The notes beneath the pieces were generated by a model that made no database searches, was not told the DNA's origin, and saw nothing but the letters and a program-made list of their open reading frames with translations. From the NCBI RefSeq assembly GCF_027943255.1, contig NC_072892.1, forward strand, positions 167,588,792 through 167,652,791: 64,000 bases of DNA, written 5' to 3'. Position 1 is the first letter of the stretch; the number at the start of each line of letters is the position of its first letter. Positions 33,550 through 44,958 of the stretch are shown in pieces. The position numbers were made by a program, and so were the translations under genes. This DNA comes from Anastrepha obliqua (taxonomy: Eukaryota; Arthropoda; Insecta; Diptera; Tephritidae).

Positions 33550-33868
33550 GATGATAGATTCCGCATTAGTTATGGTAAAAAAACATAATTGTGTGAGCAA
33601 CTTCGTAGCACCACCGGATACTCGACAGTAGAATTCTACCCGTCCATTTCACACACACACACTCGTCCAATCACTCCCATCAGTTGTTGTTGAGACAGCA
33701 AGGAATGCAATGGTTGTGTTTTTTTTTTTCGTATATCACCAACAAAATCTGAGTTTTTTCATAAACACATTTCCTGATAGGTCAGCCAATCATCTGATTC
33801 CATCAAATTCGCTGAGAGCCGTTTAACGGTCTAATATTGGCCACCCCTTCTCAATGCTTTTCACCATG
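33550..33868 (+). repeat. Unclassified repeat family, copy 1
   Basis: About 320 bp collinear with 42663-43000. Shared landmarks are GATGATAGATT, CACCGGATACTCG versus CACCGGACACTCG, TTTTTTTCGTATATCACC, TCAGCCAATCATCTGATT versus TCAGCCAATCAGCTGATT, and TTAACGGTCTAATATTGG. No coding frame and no terminal inverted repeat were seen. Confidence 0.7.
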
Positions 33869-34078
33869 CCAGCATGCCAGTTTTAGAAACGGTAGCACAG
33901 TATGGGGGTTTAGTGGCCGGGAATAAGAATTACAGTTTTCGTTGTTGTTGTTGAACTGGTTGAGTATTTCTACTGAAGTAATCCTAATTAGCGACCAGCA
34001 CCGTTTTACTACCACTGTCCTCGAGTGATGATTTTTTTTTTGTTCCGTTTTTTGTGTGTTTTTGTTTTTGGTTCTAAG

Positions 34079-34750
34079 TCAGACCCATTTTGTGACATCC
34101 AAGAATAGCAGCAAATTCTTTATCTCGATGTCGGAGATCTCATTAATCTTACCGAAAGAGCGAAGTCGTGCCCTAGCTAACCCTGGACATTCACATAAGT
34201 AGTGGAAAAGACTTTCCTTCACCCCTTCCGCTTGACAGCTTCTAAAGATAGGATTGAAGGGTAGACTGAGTCTAGCTGCATGATCCCCTACTTTCCAATG
34301 ACCTGTAAGGGTTGCAGTGATGCGTGAAATGTTTGGTCGAAAGTATCCTAACAGGTAATTCGTCCTTTGGATTTTGTACAACGGCCATGGGGTTTTTGTT
34401 GTAATACATGTAGTGTTGATTGCTTCCATCTTCTTTCGGCTAAAGCATGATAGTGTGAAGCAATGGCTGCTTTTATTGTGTTGAGTGGGGTGGCGACTGC
34501 CACCGCCTCTGCTATGTCTAGTGTCGAACCTTTTCTTGCTCTCTCATCTCATTACCCCGTATGCTCCTATGACCGGGAACCCATATCAGAGTAACTTCAA
34601 GCCAATGACTAAGCAATTGTAGTTCCTCTCTACACTGAAAGAGTAGTTTGGATGGAATGGAGTTGGAGTCTAAGGCCTTGATAGCTGCTTGACTGTCTTG
34701 AACGATAGCAACGTTAGTTACGGTAACTGTTATTGGGATTGAATCTCATA
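34079..34750 (-). pseudogene. Non-LTR retrotransposon RNase H and C-terminal Cys/His region
   Basis: The minus strand, read from 34750 down, gives NVAIVQDSQAAIKALDS (third acidic residue of RNase H), then LIWVPGHRSIRGNE with the catalytic-site His, then a frameshifted stretch, then a 116-codon open tail. The tail contains TATLTGHWKVGDHAARL and CQAEGVKESLFHYLCECPGL, the Cys/His motif that ends these ORF2 proteins. The N-terminal half of RNase H, the reverse transcriptase and the endonuclease are missing. RNase H followed by Cys/His suggests an I- or Loa-type element. Confidence 0.75.
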
Positions 34751-37700
34751 ATTAATATATAATTCATTAGTTATTTTTATCATTTTTTTTCGCTGAAAGG
34801 TATAATTTTCAGGTGATTACATATTTCAATAAAAAAAAAATTATAATACTTTATGCTTGTACACATTTACATGTCTAAACACGCCCATATAACTAAAAAA
34901 CGACTTTCCTTATGAAATTTAACATCACTCACACACTTTTCGATGTAAATGTTGGTACCATAAATAAAAAATGGTCATAATAAAAAGTTACGTAATTAAA
35001 AAATCGCGGCTGGGCAGTGATCCTCAAAGATACAATTATCGCTTAGATTACGAATATTATCGTAAAAATTATGTGGCAATCAAAATCGGCAGCGTCTCCT
35101 CTTCCTCATGACTTTGGTGCTCTACCGCGTCGGCATCAATCAGTGCTGTCAGAGTTTTGTTTTTGCATTGGTTGGTCAAATACGAACCACATGCCGCATA
35201 CTTGAACATAAATAACATTAAGCGGAGACAGCAAAACGGCAAATAGCAAAAAGTGATCACCCCATAGGAATATCTGCTTGCTCCGAACTGACGCGTTTCT
35301 AGTTAATTTGGAGGTGGTACTGAGGGAGTAGCTATATACTTTTTTCTCGATAAGCTAGCAATGAGTTTTGCACGTTGGTCGCCATAAAAGTAAGGAGTTT
35401 TCCAATTGCAGCCGTTTCACTTACCTGATTCAACGGGTTATATTTATAGAGTTACTCTTCCAACCCTTTTCGATAGTGTCACAGTATTTCCAATTATTTG
35501 CAGTTCAGATTAAAAAATTCACAGCATTTTCCTTGTGATTAGCGAAATTTTTACACTTTTGCGTAGAAACATAAAATAATTAATGAAAAAATTGTACATA
35601 TAAATTATAAATTTTTTTAACTAATTCCAGTAGGTTGAAAGATTCGTTAATGAACTCCCAATAAATTAACAAAAAAATACCAAATGCATCCAAAAGAAAA
35701 TATTTACTTAAAAATCATATCAAAAGTTTATTGTAACATTTGTCTCACCAAACTTACGGTGGAATATTAACCCTCCGTTGGTCCTCCAGGTCTGGCCAGT
35801 CTTGCTTTCTCGACTTTGGACATGAATTTTACATATTTCTGTTATAGTTAACGACTTGAGCTTCCAGGTAGTTTCCTAAAACTTAATTTTATATCGATTT
35901 ATGGATATAACCTTTTGAAAGAGTCTTCGAACAGGACGAAAAAAAGGGTTTAAAAAGTTACACCTTCGGTTGGGCATCTCGTTGGATCCCCCTACATTCT
36001 TATTTTTAAGGTGTTAGAAGCCATTTTTTTATTTTTTTCTAAAATTTTTTTCAACTATTTTTTTTTTTAATTTAATTATTTGATTGGTTCCATTTATTTT
36101 AATGATTGAAGCTTTTTTGCATGAATATTGACATCAAATACTATTACACATTTTTATTTTCCAATGATAAATACGAGGCGAATCTATTAAAGGTGGTGTA
36201 GGTAAGTCAGCTGAGTTGTTTTGTTTTTTTTTTGTTTTCTTTCGCCGTGTCCATGTGGCTGTCAGCTCAGAATGAAACAAGGTGAATTCATTATTTGTCT
36301 ACTAGTTTCTCAATACTTTGATTTGACAATCAAATTGGATTGTTGTTGGTCTAGTGCCACCACATTTAATGAATGCGCCTTGGATAAATCCCCATCCTAA
36401 ATCCCACTTGACCTATGAATATGTATAAATAAACCCACATATATGGAAATGCCAAATATTTCTAAACCTGCTGACTGACAAGAAGCTCTATAGTTTCGCG
36501 TCTTGTGTCTATAGTTTTAAACCTTACTGTAAACAAATTATCTAAATAAATTCAGTACAGTTCAATTCAAACCAATTAAAAAACCCAAATCAGAATCAAT
36601 AATTTATATAATTTACAAATACAGATGAAACTGTTGACAGATGCCAGATAACAGAACTGTTAAATATGTAGGCAAGTAAATATAATCTCATTTTTCCCCT
36701 CACTCAAAATTTAACAAACCAATTCTGGTCTCTTTAAACTGCTACACAATTTTTCGAAATAAACCCAATTTCATGTTAGAAATTCTATTTCACTAGTTTA
36801 GGTGTTCCCTACCGGCATACTGGGGCACGTTAAGGTGCAATAAATGCACGCCACCGTCACTACTGTTTAGTTCAGCTCAGCTCCATACATCGAAACTTTC
36901 TCCTTACCGAAGTATAAATACGAATATGTCCGACTACCGCAGACACCACACCCAACAGTCGCGCGCCGCAAACTCACATACATACGTTTGAACATAATTT
37001 CCCATATGCATGTATGTATATATGTATGTATGTGTCCGTATCAGTGGTATGGCGAACTTGAAATTGAAAATTGAAATTATATTAAGTGCGCGACGAGATG
37101 GTGATGATGATGCTGATGCTAATGCAACGGGCGGCCGTAAAAAACTCAACACAGTGGCGAGCTATTAATGGGGCCGGCGTATGCATTTACATGTATGTAT
37201 GTATGTATGTATGTATGTATATTCTTATAGACACTTATACATATGTGCGCAGTTTTACATGTGTGTATGCATGTTTCCAAATATGTTGTTGTGTTAGTGC
37301 ATTTTTGCGGCGGCCCAAGAGGCGTTCATGCAATTGCCAATTGTAATGGCTCTATAAAATTACGCCAACGGCCGTAGATAGTCAGCGAGACGTGCCGGTA
37401 AACTGTCGCAACGAGCGACTGGCTGGCTGGTCATACAAGTGTGTTCTTATTCCATGCATAAGCAGAGCATCAGCCGGTTGGCGCATTTTTGGGTGGAATG
37501 TGGCGACTCGCTTAGCTGCCTGCGCTTTCCTGGTACCCTCTGGACTGTCAGTGCCCAATATGAGATGTTGGCATGAATGTGAGTGTGTATGTAGTGCGCA
37601 CACACACATACATGCCCGTATGGCACTGGTTGTTAATTGTCAGTTGTCGGCTTTCGACGCGACTCTTCAGTGCTATGATCCGGCCAGCAGTGAGTGGCCT

Positions 37701-38380
37701 TTGACGTGACTATGCCAGTTGGTTTCTTTTGATTTTTAGCAGCTACTGTAGATTCTTTGATTTTTCTACGTGCAGTTCTGTGTCTGTTTCTGGATTTTCT
37801 CATGTCAGTTGCATCTTACTTTTTTCTTCATATTTTTAAATTGTTTATTCGGTTTTTATTTTCACAGTTTATGAGACTCCTTTTTTGCTTTTTTTCTTAT
37901 TGCCCCACTTGGGTTGCCCTGCATGGACGTGCGATTGTGGTGTATGCAATTTGTTCGCAAACGTAAAAAAATATTTTACATCGGCCTGTTTATGGTAACT
38001 TCACTGGAGAATTTCCATGTCGCGACGGTGTGCAAAGACATCGCAGCCGTTAATAAATTTGTAAAACAAAAAAAAAAGGTTTTTCGCTATTAATTTGTTA
38101 ATCTATATTTACTTTGTTTTTGCAATATTTATTGCTGGCTGCCGTAGCTGTGTGTCTTTGTGTGTGACCACTATTCGTTCGATTCTGAGTTCGGTCCGCA
38201 CAGCGGGTATTAAATATCAAATGATTGAAGGCATTTATTTTATTGTATTTATAAGCGCTGGCTCCTTCGAAGGCAATTAGCTTAAATTTAAAAATATAAG
38301 TTCAGGCTTTTACGAAATTTCTTAGCTCACAGCCAAGTAAAGAATTCCTAAAAATGGCTCATAGGGTCCTCATATTTAGG
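34751..38380. other. Long non-coding stretch
   Basis: No gene was supported in 3.6 kb. TTAACCCTCCGTTGG at about 35768 looks like a TTAA-type element end, but no partner was found. A 31-bp TGTA repeat lies at 37191-37221. T-rich runs lie near 36040-36070. The part from about 36820 to 37700 is less AT-rich and looks unique, with several overlapping open frames on both strands and no splice-site support. GTATAAATA at about 36911 is TATA-box-like but unsupported by anything else. Confidence 0.45.
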
Positions 38381-38577
38381 TTGCGACAGTTCTATGCCAC
38401 CTCCGAATAGAAAATGGTTTTTTATGAGAAGCTTTTTTCATGGCAAAAATGCACTCGGAGGTTTGTCATTGCCTGCCGGGGCCGCTTGTTGCATCATTTT
38501 TGATGTTTCACATCTAGGGTTTCGAACGCTGACACCACCGAATTGTAGTCATGCACCAATCAATTTGGCTACGGCGG
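38381..38577 (-). repeat. tRNA-headed SINE-like repeat, copy 7
   Basis: The body CACTCGGAGGTTTGTCATTG and GCCTGCCGGGGCCGC and the head CACCAATCAATTTGGCTACG, GGGTTTCGAACGC (B-box-like on the opposite strand) are in order. The 3' tail is missing. Confidence 0.7.
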
Positions 38578-38599
38578 TTTTTGAATCATTGCTACCATG

Positions 38600-38966
38600 A
38601 AAAACCTTCATATAAATATCGCCTACTATGCTCAGGTGGCATCAAACTGTAGGCACCTTCCACACCAATACTCAAACCACAAATCAGGTAGGAAGCTCGG
38701 CTCATGAATTGACATCTGATTAGACTTGTGTGCAAATACGTGTGAAATGAGCGGGCAGAATTCTGGTGTGAAGTCCCCGAGGACGTGGCAGCCGAAGTCA
38801 ATCTCACTCACTCTTGTTTTTCAATATAGCTTTTGGCCAAGCCTGCTAATAACCTATCCTCCTTGGTGGCCCCTATGCTCCCTTCCTTTTCTTTTTCTTT
38901 CTCCCCTGAAATGGGATCACAAATGGGCCCTTACATGGGCAACCATTAAACCTAACCTAACCTAAA
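38600..38966 (+). repeat. Probable non-LTR retrotransposon 3' end with CCTAA tail
   Basis: A non-coding segment ends ACCTAACCTAACCTAA at 38951-38966, a tail type used by several insect non-LTR elements and echoed by the end of the fragment at 59672. The part upstream has no recognisable ORF2 motif. The CCTAA run is too short to call telomeric. Confidence 0.35.
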
Positions 38967-38994
38967 TTCTGCCCAATAGTCTTCAAACATCAGA

Positions 38995-39830
38995 TATCTG
39001 AAAGTTTTAATACACGTTTTTTATATGGTTTACTGATGGGTCGAAATTAGAAGATAGTAGAACAGAGGCGGAAAGCAATGGGCCTAAATTAAAAAAAAAT
39101 CGATTGAAATGAGTTTTTAACCAACAATATTCCAGGCCATCATGCCATTGAGATATGTGTGAGGGAATGTCTCCATAGGAAAATGTAGGAACTCACATTT
39201 ACATACTTTCAGATATTCGAAAGCCCCTCTATCAACTCTAATCCTCTCAAAAATAATAAATGACTGGTGGAACCTTCTTAATACGTTAGGAAACTTCAAC
39301 ACAGTATTATTAGGCTCGGTCCCTCAATATGAGGGAAATGAAATGGCTGACCATATAACCAAAAAACGGGCAAACATGCCTGTAATTGGTATCTGGGACT
39401 TTCTGTAGACTTACAAATTTCTCAGAAAGTGCGAGGAGAAGAAATTCGTTGAACGCTGGCGGAATTCTATCGGTCAGCGAAAAGTGAAACAATTCCCTAT
39501 TCGAAGGACATAGGAATGTTTGATAAGTTGCTTTCGCTCAGCGGAATAGACTTACGACTTTTAACTGGGTACTTTACAGGCTACTGTAGCCTGAGATATC
39601 ACTTAAACAAAATAACAAAATTGGTCCCTCAGAGACCATCAATTGTTAATTCTGTGAGATTGGCACTAAAAATTCCGAACACTTTCTTTGTGAATGTCCA
39701 GCCCCAAGCAGAAAAAGACTACCACACCTTTGTGGTATTGACGTGTATTCATATAAATGATGGAACAGTGAACCCCGGAATGTGCTAAAATTTGTAAAAA
39801 GCCTTAAAATATAGGGTACCTCAGCAGGCT
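38995..39830 (+). pseudogene. Non-LTR retrotransposon RNase H fragment
   Basis: VYTDGSKLEDSRTEAESN-like sequence near 39030 has the TDGS motif with the first acidic residue of RNase H. NEMADHITKKRANMP near 39350 matches the NExADELA motif with the last one. DLRLLTGYFTGYCSLRYHL near 39560 matches the LTGHxxLxxHL segment before the C-terminal Cys/His motif. Stops and frameshifts are scattered throughout. 5'-truncated and dead. Confidence 0.65.
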
Positions 39831-39927
39831 TTGCACAATAGATCTCTTTTTTGGTCGTAGTGCGCCATAGCCTAATAATAATAATAAAACAAAATGAAAT
39901 ATTTGACTCTCCCTAATAGCTTTTATA

Positions 39928-40300
39928 AATGTGGTGGTTAAATTTCAAGGGCCGATGTTGAATGTGCACCACACATAAACGTCAACGACACCGTTGGACT
40001 TCTTTCTTTGGGGTTATTTCAAAGAAAAGATGTACGTCGATAAGCCAGCAATAATTCAAGAGCTAAAGGATGAGATAACTCGGCACATTAACGGCATAGA
40101 ATGCCTCAGCGTCATAGACAATTTGGACCATCGGATGGAGGTGTGCCGCCGAGGCCGTGGCGGCTATTTGGCCGATATTTTGTTGCATACGTAATTGAGT
40201 CATACCAATATTATCATAATAAAAGGAAATGACAATAATTTCCAAAAAACATTGTATTTTATTCAAAATCAACACCGGCCCTTGAAACTTAACCACCCTT
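39928..40300 (+). mobile_element. DD41D-type element D, MITE-like deletion derivative
   Basis: The same terminal repeats as element C (GGTGGTTAAATTTCAAGGGC and its partner ending AACCACCCTT) are flanked by TA at 39926-39927 and 40301-40302. Only 373 bp remain. The 5' leader (CCACACATAAACGTC) is joined directly to codons for the third catalytic Asp segment and the C-terminal tail. It could be moved only by a transposase made elsewhere. Confidence 0.85.
39988..40194 (+). pseudogene. DD41D transposase D, C-terminal tail only
   Basis: The open segment reads TPLDFFLWGYFKEKMYVDKP and INGIECLSVIDNLDHRMEVC, the last 70 or so residues of the transposase, including the third catalytic Asp. It is very close to the corresponding part of copy C, with a small deletion after GIE. 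An ATG at 39994 starts the frame by chance; no DNA-binding domain or first two catalytic residues remain. Confidence 0.8.
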
Positions 40301-40302
40301 TA

Positions 40303-41310
40303 GAAAAGCTCCAAATTTGACAATCTGATGATTTTGGTAATTTTAATTTTTTTTTAAATAAGTTAAGATTTCTACAATTGCCAGAATGCACAACTTGGTA
40401 AGAAGTTGAAGAAGCCAAATTTCTCTATATGTACATACATATGTATGTAAAATGTCAAAATGAACAGTGACAGTTATACTTGACTCATAAAAATTTGTTT
40501 AGTTTCGATGCAAAATCATCTCAGAGGCCAACGCCTGCAATTCATATAAATTTTACATATTTGGTATTCAAAATGCGAATTCTTACACTTTACAATACAA
40601 AACTCATTCCCACAGTCACTTCTCAGTCAATTAAATGTGTGGCAATAATTCTTTGTAAATATAAACGGTCAAATGCAGAACAGGGAAGTACTTTAATGGT
40701 CACAATGACCTTGTGCCTGTTGTCTGTTTGTATTGGAGATGCCAATATTAGCGGGACATTTTTGAAGTAATATCGTAATATCGGAATTTGTCCCGGAATC
40801 GATCCCGTAAAAATTTAATGACGGAATGTTTAAATGCTTCAAGAAAGAAATAAGTCACCGTTTGGTCATCATTCTCCAATTCTCAGCTCCTTCTTCTTTC
40901 TTTGCCCTTTTCGATTTTTGTTTTATTTTTTCTCTCCGTTTTTCCTCTGTATGTCATCACTATGGGCGAATTTGAGACTTTTCAAATTTGAAAATTTTCA
41001 AAAGTCAAAATTTAAATAAAAAAAATAAAAAAATTGGATAAACATTTTATAGCCCATTAAATTTTAGTGCAAGTTTGATGCCGCTCAAAATTTTTCTTAA
41101 TTTTTGAACGCATTTTAGAGCACTCAAGCAAATTAAACCAAGTTTCTTGGAAATTCAAGAGCTTTTGTTGTAAATAAACTTTGTAATTAACAAGTTTTTA
41201 CTTTGCCCAATTCGCTATTTAAAGTTTTTCGCAATTAATTTAATCTAATACGGGGATTTTGCGCACCAGAAAAAACCGGGATCTCGGGATTGGCATCCCT
41301 AGTATGTATG
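40303..41310. other. Non-coding stretch with one possible hAT-like end
   Basis: GTCCCGGAATCGATCCCG near 40790 and CGGGATCTCGGGATTGGCAT followed by CCCTAG (41277-41308) may be the two ends of a degraded hAT-like non-autonomous element of about 530 bp, related to the one suggested at 13068-14600. No transposase is present. Confidence 0.3.
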
Positions 41311-42662
41311 GATTTGATTTTGAACAGCGATTTTTATTGCTTCATCATAAATTGTTCTTTGTTCGATTTAAAAAAATTCAAATGAAAAGTGATTGTGTTT
41401 TTTGATTGTGCTTTTTGTCTACAAATGCGTACATAAGTACATATGTGTGTATGTGTGTGTATGTATGTACATAAAGCAAAAAATATTAAATTTTTGTAAT
41501 TAAATGAAACACAGAGGCAGTAAATAAAAGTTAGGTTTACTTTACTAGCCGCCGGACCATTGCCCATTTTCTTTGTGTCTACTTACGGCTTCTTGTATGA
41601 ACATACACACACATATACATATGTACATATGTTTGTAAGCGTATTTAAAGGAATTTTGGTTTATTTTTAAAAATTCTGCGCGTTTAATTAAAAAAGGAAA
41701 AACCTACAAATGTATTTCGAAATGAAATTGAACATCTGGCGATGTCTGATCGATCTGAGATAAATCAGTTTGCACTATTTGTGTGTGTATGTGTATATCT
41801 ACAGAAATGTGCATGCTAAAGCGCAAAGCGTTTAATAGAACACGATTTCAAGTAGTGATATATCAAAGATTGCCCAATGATGGTTTACGAGTGGCTGGAT
41901 GGGACTTAAGAGGCAATATGGATATGCTTAAATAAATTTACACATTTCATTTTTCTATGCATTTTTTCTATTTAATATAATATTTGAAGTCGAATATCGA
42001 ATCGAACTCTATGTTCGGTAAAAAATGTTAAAATAATCAAAAATATTGCTTGAGTTACTCGAAAAAGCTTAAGGTACTCGTGCTCAAGCTTAAAAAGTTT
42101 CGAGTAAGAAATATCGAGTGAAGCAGGTAAGCGTTGCTCATTCGCCCGGGTTGCTCGAAAATATGCGAATCAAGTAGCAAATATTGAGACGCATTTATGC
42201 GAAATGAGCTGTGAAAATTATTTTTAAATTCTGTCTTGTTCTTCTTGGTTGGTGCAGTGATTCGGTGCACTAACAGCGCCATTAAAGAGACTCAAGACTA
42301 CTCCACTGCGGCTACTAAACTCATGCAGCTCATCGCTTCATCAACTGCGTTAGCTGGAGTCGCTTACGCGTAAAGGTATATAGATCTTCCGCAGAATCTT
42401 TCTTTCGAGTACTGATAAACAAAATGATTTTGAAAGTTTCCTCAAATGAATGGTCCGACCAATTTGAATACGTTGTGCAGGAAGATGATTCGCTAACAGA
42501 TTGAGAAGAGTCGATAACAAAACTTAACTAAGAAATTTCATCACACAGAAAGCAATTGGGACTAATTAGAATCAGTCTAAAACACATTGGTTTATAGGTA
42601 GTAAAATTTCCTAACTGAGTGTTGTTGTTGGGACCTCTTGTCTTTATGTAGTTGGGTTCAAC
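41311..42662. other. Non-coding stretch
   Basis: TGTGTGTATGTGTGTGTATG lies near 41444 and CACATATACATATGTACATA near 41610. No gene or mobile element was supported. Confidence 0.4.
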
Positions 42663-43000
42663 GATGATAGATTACCAGGTTTGGCCTTCAGCTACGGTGA
42701 AAAACGAAATTGAACGAGTAACTTCGGCTACCATGTCACCGGACACTCGCCAGCAGACTTCTGTCCGCTCATTTCACACTTATTAACACACTCGTCCACT
42801 CAATCGTTGTTCAGATGGCAACGAAGTCAATGGCTATGTTGGTTTTTTTTCGTATATCACCTACACAATTTCAGTTTTTTCGTAAACAAACTGATGTCAT
42901 GACCGCTGTTACGTCAGCCAATCAGCTGATTCTTTCATATTCCTGAGAGCTGGTTAACGGTTTGATATTGGTCACACCTTCTAAATTCTTTTCATCATGG
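42663..43000 (+). repeat. Unclassified repeat family, copy 2
   Basis: Collinear with 33550-33868 across about 320-340 bp in the same orientation, with indels. It contains the CAATCAGCTGATTC palindrome-like segment and TTTTTTTTCGTATATCACC. No coding content. Confidence 0.7.
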
Positions 43001-43129
43001 GTAGTGTTCGTTACCCACATTATAACAAGAGAGAGATTGTCAACAGGTGTTCTTTGTTCGATTTGAAGGCAAATTTTTGAAAGAAAAATCTTTCGATCAG
43101 GCACGAGTTTTTTATGTTTTTCAAAAGCA

Positions 43130-43372
43130 GTAAAAATTTTATAGAAATCTACCAAGCGGTTTTTAAGTTTTGAGAAAAACGCATTTAAAGTTTAGCAACT
43201 TGCTGCCGAACGCTCCGGAGCGCCCGAGCGCCCTTTGTTAATTGTTGAATAACTCGAAAAGTATTTTCGGATTCACTTAAAATTTTCTCACAATATTTTT
43301 TAGATATTATACTTTAAGAAAATGCGAAAAACCCAATTTTTTGAAAGCTCTGACTACTCCTAACCCCTAAAA
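43130..43372 (-). repeat. Fragment related to the TTAA-element family, inverted
   Basis: In reverse complement it carries ACTTTAAATGCGTTTTTCTC, shared with 9498 and 23178. CTCCTAACCCCTAAAATG at about 43357 resembles a terminal segment. Boundaries are uncertain. Confidence 0.35.
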
Positions 43373-43798
43373 TGTGCTTTAATGAATTAGTTCCACGGCG
43401 CCAATAAACTTTTGAGATCAACAGTTCCACATTCCAAAGAAATTTCTGTCTGAAGCAACGTTGGACTTCAAGCTGCTCGTACCGATTTAGTTTTTTGGGG
43501 TTAGCAAATTCATACATCAAAGGAACTTTTTCAATTTCAATACTTTTTAAAATATCAACAACAACGTCACAAAACTTTGCAAGATTTCTTTACCGTCGCA
43601 GGCGCAATTTTTATTTTACCCCAAATATTTTTCGGCTTTTTTTTAATAATTTTAGCATTAAACAACAAATTATTTTGCTTTCTCCTCTGAAATGCACCTT
43701 AGCGGCAATCTGTGTTATTACTTTAAGCACTTAAAGTATCTAATGTCACTAGAAGTAATTTGGCTAAGAAAATGTTCGCCTAACATCTTTCCTTATTT

Positions 43799-43861
43799 TT
43801 TTTTTTTTTTTGTTTCCAAGCAATAATGTTAACCTCATTCTTTTCTCCTTTCTACTTTCAG
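43799..43861 (+). promoter_or_regulatory. 3' splice site region of the exon
   Basis: A T-rich run at 43799-43812 is followed by an AATGTTAAC segment that could hold a branch point, then TTCTTTTCTCCTTTCTACTT and CAG. This is a canonical insect intron end. Confidence 0.7.
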
Positions 43862-44226
43862 CTGAGAGCGACCTCTTAACTTTCGCGCAACGTAAAACGC
43901 ATTTCGAGTGCGACAAGTCGATTCGCAAGGAGCTCTTCACCGCCACCACACGTCCACCGAGTGTTCGCGTTCTCTACGAGGAGGCAGCCAGAGTGAGGCC
44001 AACACCCTCCGCCCTCTGCTACCATTCACCGCATTCGCCGCGCTCATTTACATCGGCCGATGGTTTAACGGTTTGCGAAGCCACCAACGCTGATGGCGCG
44101 CTGTTGGATGGCGTGGCGTCGGTCATAGGTGCTGGCGACATTGACGAACTGGTTTGTACGCCCGTCTTTGGCAAGACCAATCGCAAGATGCGCACCAGAA
44201 TTGATGCTGAAATTGAAATAAGATTG
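43862..44226 (+). CDS. Internal coding exon of an unidentified host gene
   Basis: This is the only host-like exon in the window. A pyrimidine-rich tract and TTTCAG acceptor (AG at 43860-43861) precede it. A GTAAGT donor at 44227-44232 ends it. The exon is 365 bp: two bases complete a split codon, then 121 codons run without a stop and finish in phase 0 at TTG. Wobble positions favour G and C, unlike the AT-rich flanks. The predicted peptide starts ESDLLTFAQRKTHFECDKSI, includes TTRPPSVRVLYEEAARVRP and GAGDIDELVCTPVFGKTN, and ends RMRTRI-like KMRTRIDAEIEIRL. I recognise no domain, signal peptide or membrane segment. An in-frame ATG at 43810 lies in the intron side of the acceptor and is not a credible start. 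Neighbouring exons are outside the window or too short to see. Confidence 0.75.
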
Positions 44227-44809
44227 GTAAGTTGCAATAGTAGATATTTACATACATACGCACATAGAAATTCATGCACGATGTGCCAACATAAACTTAC
44301 CTCTCACCCATTTTCTCATACTACGTTTTACTCGCCTTGCAACATAGACTTGTTTTACTATTAACGGTTTTATTACTTCTCAGAAGTTATATTCGGATTT
44401 CGCACATATGGCAGCTTGATTGGTTGCTGCTGTACTGTATCCTAGCGGCTACAACGGTATTTGCAAGCATTCGCCATATGTGTGCAATGTCTGACATTCT
44501 CTTCTAAATCGGCTGTCATGTCGTTCGCACAGCCACTTTGTAATTCCAATGTTGTAATCTCTGCTGACTATTTGTATTCGAAATGGACATGTTCTTAACT
44601 TGATTGAAAACTTTGTAAGCCAATCGCAAGAGTTTTATGTGCTCGTACATTCACACTGGCTTTATTTGGGGAGCTCAATTGTAGGTGAAAAACTGCACTG
44701 TGGCAGCACTGCATTATTTTTTCATTTCCTCTAAATGTGAGTGATTAATTAAAAGTAAGTGTACCAATGCAGCTTTTCCTATATTGAGTGTAAGGCATGC
44801 AGATGTACT
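44227..44809. other. Non-coding stretch following the exon
   Basis: This is presumably the start of an intron, given the GTAAGT donor. No element or second exon was recognised. Confidence 0.5.
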
Positions 44810-44810
44810 A

Positions 44811-44958
44811 GGGTGATCCATCAAAAGTCGAAGTACTGAATTTTATTTTATTTTATTACGACACCTCCAGAATTGCTCTACGTACATATGTATGTCGGAA
44901 AAAAAATACAAGTTGATTGCATTAAAGCCCTTGAAGTTTTCCATGTATGATACTTATA
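44811..44958. other. Non-coding stretch with a possible isolated transposon end
   Basis: TAGGGTGATCCATCAAAAGT at about 44811 resembles the GGGTGATC ends of the Tc1/mariner copies in this window, but no partner end was found. Confidence 0.3.

Noticed and set aside
38951..38966. Interstitial telomeric repeat
   Set aside because: Three CCTAA units are too few, higher flies lack simple telomere repeats, and similar tails occur on non-LTR elements.
43810..44364. A 184-codon frame starting at ATG 43810
   Set aside because: The ATG and following codons lie in the polypyrimidine tract before a clear AG acceptor, and the last 45 codons run past a GTAAGT donor. Only the 43862-44226 part is supported.
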